Source: Paludibacteraceae bacterium
Lineage (GTDB): Bacteria; Bacteroidota; Bacteroidia; Bacteroidales; Paludibacteraceae
Assembly: GCA_905233925.1 (NCBI GenBank)
Contig: CAJOFV010000006.1
Span: 1 to 34,940 of the forward strand
Direction of reading: 5' to 3'
Length of the DNA stretch: 34,940 nt
The notes below the pieces were generated by a model that searched no databases, was not told the origin of the DNA, and saw only the letters and a program-made list of their open reading frames with translations. Positions 6,192 to 15,900 of the stretch are shown here, one piece after another. Positions within the stretch are counted from its first letter, which is position 1, and the number at the start of each line of letters is the position of its first letter. The translations under genes were made by a program, and so were the position numbers.

Positions 6192-6258
6192 TTTTCTCCA
6201 AATGCACAAATTTTGGCGTAAAAATTTCATTATGTTCGCTCAAATGATGCCTGTGCGA

Positions 6259-6311
6259 CTTTCCACTTTTTACCGTCCACTTTAAACTTTCCACTTTAAA
6301 CTTTAAACTTT
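6259..6311. repeat. CTTTCCACTTT/CTTTAAACT microrepeat cluster
   Basis: Degenerate tandem units of 7-12 bp (CTTTCCACTTT, GTCCACTTTAAA, CTTTCCACTTTAAA, CTTTAAACTTT). The same family recurs inside the metallo-hydrolase gene at 32890-32922, so this is a dispersed repeat of the genome and not locus-specific. Confidence 0.7.
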
Positions 6312-6343
6312 TCATGCTTTTTTGCCTATTTTTTCATAAACTC

Positions 6344-6374
6344 TTGCATATTCCCAAAAATAGCAGTACCTTTG
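6344..6374 (+). promoter_or_regulatory. Bacteroidales promoter with no gene directly downstream
   Basis: TACCTTTG at 6367-6374 is a full -7 box, with CTTG at 6343-6346 acting as a -33 element after a 20-base spacer. The expected transcription start is near 6381. The only thing downstream before a strong terminator is the four-fold 11-bp repeat. Confidence 0.55.
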
Positions 6375-6406
6375 CCGCAAATTAACCAAACATGCACGAG
6401 CCAAAC

Positions 6407-6450
6407 GTATGTGATTCATATGTGATTAGTATGTGATTCGTATGTGATTC
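6407..6450 (+). repeat. Four tandem 11-bp repeats (GTATGTGATTC)
   Basis: Units at 6407-6417, 6418-6428, 6429-6439 and 6440-6450 read GTATGTGATTC, ATATGTGATTA, GTATGTGATTC and GTATGTGATTC. There are no spacers, so it is a tandem microrepeat and not a CRISPR array. Confidence 0.9.
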
Positions 6451-6754
6451 GGGAGACTATAAGGGGAGGAGAGGCTCAAAAAGCTTCTCCTCCCTTGTTT
6501 TTTCCTTCACCCGTTCATCCGTTCATCCCGATTTTGACCTCAACGGCCGGAATCATGAAAATCCTTTATGGAGTCCGACGGGAGAAATTCTTACGAACAA
6601 GGATTATACCCGCACGGTAAAGAGTGTCTGGCTCGCCGAGCGCGTTACCCGCGAACGCTACCTTGCTGTAGGTACCGGGGCAGGAACAGCCCGTTCCTTG
6701 TTACTCCGTGCCAAAGGCACGATGTGTAGCACCAACGGTGCGATGAGTAGCTAA
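6437..6754 (+). pseudogene. Headless coding remnant of unknown family
   Basis: A frame open from 6437 to a TAA at 6752-6754 has no start codon, but its middle reads like real protein: DFDLNGRNHENPLWSPTGEI, then LTNKDYTRTVKSVWLAERVT and RERYLAVGTGAGTA. Codon choice there resembles the neighbouring Bacteroidales genes. The upstream part overlaps the small-RNA terminator, so the coding part begins near 6520. I do not recognise the family. It is probably the tail of a deleted gene, later overlaid at its end by palindromic repeats. Confidence 0.35.
6461..6503 (+). terminator. Strong intrinsic terminator
   Basis: GGGAGGAGA (6464-6472) pairs with TCTCCTCCC (6486-6494) and the stem continues inward with G-T, G-C, C-G and T-A to a five-base loop. 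TTGTTTTTT follows. It ends the candidate small RNA. Confidence 0.85.
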
Positions 6755-6777
6755 GCGATGAGTAGTGCCGAAGGCAC
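6708..6777. repeat. Short palindromic repeat cluster (GTGCC-nAA-GGCAC units)
   Basis: Three palindromes GTGCC-AAA-GGCAC (6708-6720), GCACC-AAC-GGTGC (6729-6741) and GTGCC-GAA-GGCAC (6765-6777) are linked by GATGnGTAG spacers, with a degenerate fourth unit AGCTAAGC between the last two. The repeated block is roughly [palindrome]GATGAGTA. Confidence 0.75.
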
Positions 6778-6784
6778 GATGCGT

Positions 6785-6816
6785 AACAAAAAGTGCGATT
6801 TTCCGCACTTTTTGTT
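6785..6816. terminator. Bidirectional intrinsic terminator
   Basis: AACAAAAAGTGCG (6785-6797) and CGCACTTTTTGTT (6804-6816) form a perfect 13-bp stem with a six-base loop, flanked by T-rich sequence on the plus side. It insulates the protease promoter from upstream transcription. Confidence 0.85.
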
Positions 6817-6854
6817 GTTTTACAACATGTTTTTTGAAAAACGCGCCAAATATA

Positions 6855-6886
6855 TTTGCGTATGTGCCAAAAAAGCTGTACCTTTG
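6855..6886 (+). promoter_or_regulatory. Promoter of the giant C10 protease gene
   Basis: TTTG at 6855-6858, a 20-base spacer and TACCTTTG at 6879-6886 give a textbook Bacteroidales promoter. It lies 49 bases ahead of the ATG at 6936. Confidence 0.85.
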
Positions 6887-6935
6887 CACGCTTTATGTAT
6901 AAGAAGCACAAACGGTTTAACCTTGAAATAATATC

Positions 6936-9900
6936 ATGAATAAACATCTACTTTCCCTTTTCTCTGCCCTCACTTTGTGCGTTGGGCAGGTATTTGCAGA
7001 GCGTGTGTCCGAGGCGGATGCCGCGCTGGTCGCAAACAATTTCATGAACGTTTCTTCGTCCTCTACGGCGAAAAAGGCAACGCGTTCCAAGCGGATGGTA
7101 CTCAAGAAATCCACCGCTGCGGAAGAGCCGCAGTATTACATCTACGAGAACGCCGACGGCGAAGGCTGGGTTATGGTCGCCGCGAACGACATTGCTCGCC
7201 CGATTATTGCTTATTCGGACGAAGGCTCGTTCCGTACGGACAATCAGCCCGAAAACCTGAAACACTGGTTGGGTAGGTATAATGCGCAAATTAAGCAGGC
7301 GGAGGAAGACGGCGTGTCCGCGACTGAGGAAGTGACACAGGAGTGGTCTCGTCTCCGCAAGGGCGGCAACATTCGTAAAGGAACGCCCGTCGTTGCCGCA
7401 CTCATCAAAACCAAGTGGGACCAAGACGCTCCCTATTGGAAGTACTGCCCGAAAAAAAATGGAACACAGCAAACTCTTACCGGCTGCGTGGCTACTGCTA
7501 TGGCACAAGTGATGTACTATTGGAAGTGGCCGGAAAAAGGAACAGGGTCGTATTCCTATTCAACACAAACCCTTGGCCTTTCCTGTTCTGCTGATTTCGC
7601 CAATACTACCTACGACTGGGATAATATGCTTGAGAAGTATACCCAGTACTACAACGAAGGTAGTAGTAGCCCAACTTCAACCTCAAGCGGTAATACAGCG
7701 CAACAAGATGCAGTCGCTACGCTGATGTATCATTGCGGAGTGGCAGTAGCGATGGACTATAATGTGAGTTCAGCCGGTGGCAGTGGTGCACAAACGATAA
7801 GACCCAATGCATCTTATTCAACGGCAAAATGTGCCCAAAATGCCCTATATCAAAATTTTGGATATAAATCAACCACTGTCAAGGGCTACTACCGCCCGGG
7901 CGGTTCTGGCTATTCAGTGGTTAGTGATGCAAACTGGCACAACTACCTCAAAACGGAATTGGATGCAGCGCGTCCTATCATGTACGCCGGTGGAGGATAT
8001 GAAGATATAAATGACGATGATACCTATTATGGGCATAGTTTTATTTGTGACGGTTATGACGACACCACCCCCACGCGCAAGTACCACTTCAACTGGGGCT
8101 GGTCGGGCTATTGCGATGGCTATTACGACATAGAAAATCTTGTTCCCGGAACCGGTGGCTCCGGTGCAGGTCAAGGCGAATATCTGTATGATCATGATAT
8201 TATCATTGGTATTATCCCCGACAAACCGGATGTGACTATCACTTGGTCGGTTCAGGGTGTAACGTCAACCACAACGCAGACAACGGGAACGCTTGTGTTG
8301 CCTGCAACTACGCCTTCCGACTGCTCCGGCACAGGCGGCAAGAAGTTCGTCGGATGGACAGCACAAAGCACCATCACCGGCGGTACCAGACCCACAGACC
8401 TCTTTACCTCCGGTAGCGGCATCACCGTTACCGAAAACAAGACCTACTATGCCGTTTATGCCACGGCAAGCGAAGGTGGTGGTGGCGGAAGCAGTACCGG
8501 TTCAAAAACATTTACCTTCTCTTCGATAGCCTCTGCAAATAATTGGGAAAATGGTGTTGCATATACATCTGTTGTTGATGCCCCCGTCACTATTACAGCT
8601 TCGGGAGGAGGAAACAACGGTAAATGGTACACTTCGGGTGGCGGTTCTTGGCGCATGTATAGTGGCGGTACTGTAACAATTGCAGTAACTTCTGGTTCTG
8701 TAACATCAGTAACCTCGTCACCTTCATGTAGTTTTACTATTTCAAATGGTGAGGCTACCTTTAGTCCGAGCGCAAGAACGGACTTTACCTCTATAACGGT
8801 TAATTATAGTGCTTCTGGCGGCAGTGGCACTTCTTACTCTGAATACTCACTGATTTGCGGTACACCCTGCTCTAACACACCGGAGATGTCTTTCTCGCCG
8901 GCAACGGTAAATAAAACCACGGCAGATGACTCGTTTACAAAGGTGGTATCAATGTCGGGAAACGGTTCAGGACAAACCGCCAAATATAGTAGCAGCGATG
9001 AAACGGTTGCAACCGTAAACAATTCGGGCGTTGTAACACTCAAAGGAAAAGTTGGTTCAACAACTATTACGGCTTCTGTTGAGGCAAGTGGTACGTATTG
9101 CGCCGCTTCAGCATCTTACACGCTCAATGTAACAGCCGCGCCGATTAACGTGACTTTGTATTACAACGGTACTTCTGCAAGTCTAACCAATCAGACTAAT
9201 CCTTATACCCTGCCGACAGGCGCACCTTATAACACAGCCATGTGTAGCGGCGACTGGACGTTTGCCGGTTGGTATGGTAGCGCATATACCAAGAGCGAGA
9301 CAGAACCAACCTACATTACCGAACTAACGGCTACCGGTTCCGCCTACGCAGTCTATACCACAACCGAAACAAGCGGTGGTGGAGGAAGCAGTACCGGTTC
9401 GAAGACATTTACATTCTCTTCGATAGCCTCTGCAAATAGTTGGGAAAATGGTGTTGCATATACATCTGTTGTTGATGCCCCCGTCACTATTACAGCTTCG
9501 GGAGGAGGAAATAATGGTAAATGGTACACTTCAGGTGGTGGTTCTTGGCGCATGTATAGTGGCGGTACTGTAACGATTGCAGTAACTTCTGGTTCTGTAA
9601 CATCAGTAACCTCGTCACCCTCATGTGATTTTACTATTTCAAATGGTGAGGCTACCTTTAGTCCGAGTGCAAGAACTGACTTTACTGAAATTACTGTTGC
9701 ATACTCTGTAGGTGGCGGTGGCAGCAGCACTACCTATTATGCTACCACGCCGGAGTGCGTGACACCATGCTCTAATACTCCGGAGATGTCCTTTACGAAT
9801 ACAACGGTGGACGAGACAACGGATGACGTAACTTATACGCAAGCGGTAACTATTACCGGTAAGGGCTCGGGACAGACGGTCGATTATAGCAGCAGCGATG

Positions 9901-12900
9901 AGACGGTGGCTACTGTGGATAATTCGGGTGTAGTAGCACTCAAAGGAAAGGTTGGCTCAACAACTATTACGGCTTCTGTTTTGGCAGATGGTGATTATTG
10001 TGCAGCTTCAGCGTCTTACACGCTCAATGTAACAGCAGCTCCAATCAATGTGACCTTGTATTATAACAGTACTTCTGCAAGTTTGACTAATCAGACAAGT
10101 CCTTACACTTTGCCGACCAATGCACCCTATAATACGGCCATGTGTGACGGCAACTGGACATTTGCAGGTTGGTACGGCAGCGAATATACCAAGAGCGAAA
10201 CAGAACCGACCTACATTACCGAACTAACGGCTACCGGTTCTGCCTACGCAGTCTATACCACAACCGAAACAAGCGGTGGTGGCGGAAGTAGTACCGGTTC
10301 AAAGACATTTACCTTCTCTTCGATAGCCTCTGCAAATAGTTGGACGAACGGAACGGCATATACGGAGGTTGAGGACAGTCCGGTTACTATCACCGCTGAA
10401 GGTGGAGGAAACAACGGTAAATGGTACACTTCAGGTGGTGGTTCTTGGCGCATGTATAGTGGAGGTACCGTAAGTATTGCAGTAACTTCTGGCTCTGTAA
10501 CATCAGTAACCTCGTCGCCTACATGTAGTTTTAGTATTTCGGAAGGAGTTGCTACCTTTAGTCCGAGTGACAGAACTGACTTCACAGAAATTACCGTTGC
10601 ATACTCTGTAGGTGGCGGTGGCAGCAGCACTACCTACTATGCTACTACGCCGGAATGTCCCACAACCGTTACCGTCACCTTCTACAAGAACGACGGCACG
10701 GATGCTTCGACATCACAGACCATCCCATACAACACATCCACTGCTCTTACTGCTAACTCTTTCTCCCGTACGGGTTATACTTTCCAGGGTTGGGCAACAT
10801 CCGCCACAGGCACAAAGGCTTATGACGACGGAGCAAGTGTTACCTTGACTTCTAATACTCCGCTCTATGCCGTTTGGCAGAAGAATAGTCACGATGTAAC
10901 CTTCAATCCTTCGCCTACAGGTGCAACTGTGACGATTAATAGTAGCTCGACAAGTCCGAAGAGCGTAGAATACGGAGAAACAGTAACTATTGCCATCACT
11001 CCGGATGCAGCCTATGAAATCAGTAGCGTAACGGCTACGGGAGTTGAGGTGAGCGGATCCGGCAATACGCGTACATTCACGATGCCTGACGCTGACGTGA
11101 CTGTCACGGTGACGATGGCTATAAAAACGACCTACGCTATTCGTTTCTTTAATAACGGCACACAAGTTGGAACGACGCAGAACTTGTATGCAGATCAAAC
11201 GGCAACTCCGCCTACAGATCCGACAGCATGTGAGGGTTATACCTTCTACGGTTGGTGGACAGAGGCGCTTGCGACGACCAATACAGAAGCACACAAAGTA
11301 ACGGACTTCACCGTCTCTGGCGCACAAGACTATTACGCGGTATATAGTCATAGTGAAGGAAGTGGCGAAAGCACGACTATTAATGCCGGTGATTTTAGTA
11401 GCGTCGGCGACGGTGGTAATATAGGAACAAAATCAATAAGTGGAATTATATTTACCGGAGACAGGAATACGCATGCTACATTAGAGCCAAAATATTATTC
11501 CGGCTCTCCAAGTACCATTCGTTGCTACGTAGGGAATAAATTAACAATTAGCGCAAGCTCTATTTCACAAATTGACTTCACGTATGACGGATCTTATGAT
11601 GGCGGAAATATCAACGTATCAGCCGGAGGTTGGGAATCCACCCCAACTACTAATTGGGATCAAACATGGAAAGGTTCCGCTGACGAAGTGGTATTCACTA
11701 TCGGCGGTACGGCTCAATGGCGTATTACGGCCATGAAGATCACAACCGGCGGAGGTGGAACTACGTATTACACCACATCACCGGACTGTGTTGAGTGTTT
11801 GACGAAAGTGACGCTGACCAAGGGCGAGGAGTCGAATGGTACGTTTACGCTGAATAAAGCAGATGGCGTATATAACAACTGCACCTCCAATTTTGTAGTA
11901 ACTGTTTCGAATATTACTCCCGCGAGCGGCTACTACTGCACAGGCGTTACTGCCAGCGGTGACCACAATGAAGTGACCGGTCCGGATGGTAGCGGTAACT
12001 ATACGGTTACATACGAAAAAGGCAACGCGGTTACATCGACTATTACGGCTAACTTCGCTCCGAATCCCAAATACACCGTTACATGGAGCATGGACGGTGA
12101 CATAAGCACTACGGCGGAATATGAAGCAGGACAAGCTATTGTCTTCCCCACTTCCGCCACCGGCTGCGACGGCAGAACATTCATGGGATGGGTAAGCGAG
12201 GCGATTACCACGCCGCAAGATAACGCACCCACGTATGTCACCTCTGCGACGATGGGCACATCCAACCTCATCTACTACGCTGTTTATGCTGAAGAAGATG
12301 ACAGCGGCAGCGGCAGTGCAACATATAGTAAGGCTACATCTATTGCTGCAGGCGACAAGGTTATCTTTGTTTGTGAAGGAGCAACTACGGAAATGTCAGG
12401 AATAAGCACTTCTTCTACTAAATATGGTTTGGGCACAGATTATTCAACCGCTCCTGCAGGTCTCTTTGTATTTGACGTAGAGGCGGGCACATCTGCTGGC
12501 ACGTTTGCGTTCAAGAATGCCAATAAATACTTATACTGGGGAAGTGGCAATACGTTGAATCTTTACAATACCACTGCTGAAGCAAATAACTCTTGGAGCG
12601 TGTCCATTAATTCAAGTGGCAACGCCACAATATTAAATGCATCTAATACAGATCGGCAGTTGGTATGGAACAATGGTAGTCCTCGTTTTGCGTGCTATGA
12701 AAATCCTACGATAGGAACTTCATACTATATAATTCAAATCTATAAGCAATCCGGAGGTACCTCTTACACCGGCTACACTACTTCTTGCGGTGCATCTGTC
12801 AACGCCAAGAACATCGGTTGGATTACTGCCACAAAGAGACAGAAAGTAAAACGCGTCATCAATGTGTCCGCAAAGGGCTTTGCTGAGGCTACTACGCTGA

Positions 12901-15900
12901 CTGCCACTTCGGGCAATGCACAATTCAAGGTAACGCTTGGCGCTTCGGCTGTTCCTTCTGGTGCTGCCGGACTGAGCACCACACTGACCGTCGAATATGC
13001 TCCGACTGACTTTGGTACAAAAGACGAGGACGTGGAGATAACCCTGACAGCAGGTGACCAGTCCAAAACCATCACCGTCAGCGGACGCTCCCTGCCCGAA
13101 GAGTTCTTGCTCATTACCAAGAAGACATCGACATCTACCTGGTACGCGCTACCGGCGAACATGACAGGCGGTGCAAACGAATATGACGGTATAGCAGTCA
13201 GTCCGAACGATCCGACAACCCCGACGGCCGTAGCTGTTTCGTCCTCTACACTAATATACAATATGGCGTCTGTGGCAAGCAGCCGCTACGCGGACAACGG
13301 TCACTTGGTGCGTCTGGTAGGTAATGGCAACAAGTGCCTGTGGGGCAGTAAGGCAACCAATGCTACGAAAGTAAATATTCAAAACTATGCTACTCTTGGC
13401 GAGTCGAATGGTGACTACTACGAATGGGATCTGAAGACTACTGATGGAGTTCATTACTTTGTAGAAAGTCCGTGCAATGCCGAATATGCAAGTGGTCGTC
13501 GACTGGCCTATGGTTCTAAGTTCGGTATGTACAAAGAAGGAACAGTCTTCTATATCGTTAGTGCCGGCTGCTCCAGCCACCCGGAAGATGTCAACATCAG
13601 TCCGCGCCGCGTAGATGCTACTTTCTCATGGGTAAGCAACGCAAGCAGTATGGTGATTGACCTCTATACCAACGACGGAATGACTGAGGGACATCTTTCA
13701 AGCACCGCTACTTCTTCGCCGTACGTGTTTACCGGTCTTGCGGAATCTACCAATTACTGGTACCGACTGACTCCGGACGGTAGTATCGACTGCGCCGTAA
13801 CAGGTACTTTCAAGACCTCCGGTCCGATAATTGATATTGTCGAATGGCAAGAAAACGCCGTCGTACTCTTCATCGATAAGGGCGACATCAACCCGAAGAT
13901 TATTATCGATGGTCAGGAAGAACATGGTTCCATTACCGGCGGTGATGGCAATGCTACCGAACTCTTCTTCGCCAAGTACTTCGAAGGAGCCGGTTCTATG
14001 AAGTTGGTATCTATCTTTAATGGTACGAAAAATGACATAAATCTGACCAACTATTCAATCTATGTTAAAATGAGAGGAGCGACAAGCTGGGCACCTTCCA
14101 ACGATGTAAATCTGGATTTAGGAACTTTAGGTTCTATCAAAGCCGGTCAAGAAATTATCTTCTTCAGTCGTCCTCTGGGTACAGAAACGGATTTGGCAAA
14201 TTGCTCGAATGATTTCTTGACTGGTAAAGTCTCCACTAGTTCTTCTGCAGATTCCAATCCTCGTTGGGTAGAGTGTGATGGTGAAACTTTCCAGAAAATC
14301 AACTTTAATGGTAATGACCCTATACTTCTCAAGAAGAATGGTACATTAATAGATGTCATCGGCTCAGAAGAGGGTAATGCTCCAACCGCCACCAATTGTC
14401 TCTACGGAGATAGCGAAAAAGGCTGGGGCGGTACAGTACGAAATATGGATAAGGGCAAGAGTCCGAGCGATCCCGCTTTTGATGCTTTCTATGATGTTTC
14501 GAGCAAAACGCCTGCTACTACAGCAGACTCTATTGCCATTCTTAATGGCTTTGGTATCAATCTGACGGACGATGAGATACCTCTTACTACGGCACGCTGT
14601 ATCTTCTTCCGAGACAAACGTGTAACTTGCGGAGACTCTGCAGTGGCTATGAATGGATCTACGTTTGTGACCTTTTCCAACCACGATGAATTTACATCCG
14701 AATGGTATGGTCGCTCCGTTTGTATGAATGCCGCAGCCAAAACAGCAGCAGGAGTATCCAATGATGCCCAAGCCACCTGTAACTCCTACCAGGATATTGC
14801 CAACATGAACTACAACGAATACTACATTGATTGGACAAATATCAACGCAGGAACAGAGTTAGACCAATTTACCCACAATCCTGAAACCAAAGAGTACACC
14901 ATTACTATTGACAATATGCGTCAGCATGCATGTCTGAATTTGCGCTTCCAATTGGTACAGGGAGAAGAGGTACTGACAGAGGCTTCGCAGCAAGTACCTA
15001 TTGTCGTTACAGGCAACGTGGATACCAATGATGATTTGTTTAGCGCTTTGGTAGTCGACAAAACAAGTGGCAATCCCTCATATTCACACTCCAAAGATCG
15101 TTGTAAAACTTGCGATGTCGTCGTCTTGGGAACAGCAACACTGACGAAAGGCCCGGATACAGACCCGAAGGATGTTCCGGAGATAGGTAACTTGAAAGTT
15201 TACCCGGGTGGCAAACTCATCGTACCGGACGAAACAAACTATACCGTCAATTCATTGGCTCTGCGTCGTCAGGAAGACAACCTCTCCATAGCGGACATCA
15301 AGGGCGGTTTGACCATCGGAACAGCCAACTCCACCTTCCTGGATATTCGTATAGACCCGACGAACTGGCACTACTTCACATTGCCGTATGACTGCAACGT
15401 GAGCGACATCCGCTTCGTTAATGATGATGTCACGATACCTGTTATCGGTACTGATTTCCTCATCAGCGCGTATGACGGAGAACACCGTGCCGCCACACAG
15501 GCAACTTCATGGAGAGACCTCACTTCCACCGATGTGCTTTACAAAGGTGTAGGTTACATCATCGGTCTTCCGGGCTCCGGCAAAGTGCAACGCGAGTTCC
15601 GCTTCCCGATGTCCAATGACGTAATCGCGGAAGAGAAAGCGTCGGAGGGCAAACAGACGGGTATCTTCCATGCTTGGGGCGGAGATAAGTCGGATACGGA
15701 ACTCCGTCCGAACCACAAAGGATGGAATCTCATCGGTAATCCTTATCTCACCTATTATGAGACCAAACTGCAAGACCCGCTCCCGACAGGCGAACTCATT
15801 CATGATCCCGATGAAGACCCGTGGCTCGGACACTATGTCCGCAACACCGACGGCGTACGTTACATCGTCGTTCCGGTGGACAACGGTTGGAGTGAATATG

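Larger units (their letters stand above)
6381..6503 (+). ncRNA. Candidate small RNA (about 120 nt) with four 11-nt repeats
   Basis: A predicted promoter at 6344-6374 and an intrinsic terminator ending at 6503 delimit a transcript of about 120 nt with no credible reading frame. It contains four exact-length 11-nt units (6407-6450) and then the terminator hairpin. This is inference from signals; homology to a known RNA family is not recognised, and a leader of a lost gene is the alternative. Confidence 0.4.

Noticed and set aside
6093..6230. Upstream extension of the secreted protein to ATG 6230
   Set aside because: It would translate the promoter and the direct repeats and would place the signal peptide 46 residues inside the protein.
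6407..6450. Repeats resembling a CRISPR array
   Set aside because: Units are 11 bp and directly adjacent without spacers; no cas genes are present.
8470..10660. Direct repeats as a possible composite mobile element
   Set aside because: The repeats are in-frame domain modules of one protein, with no transposase or terminal inverted repeats.
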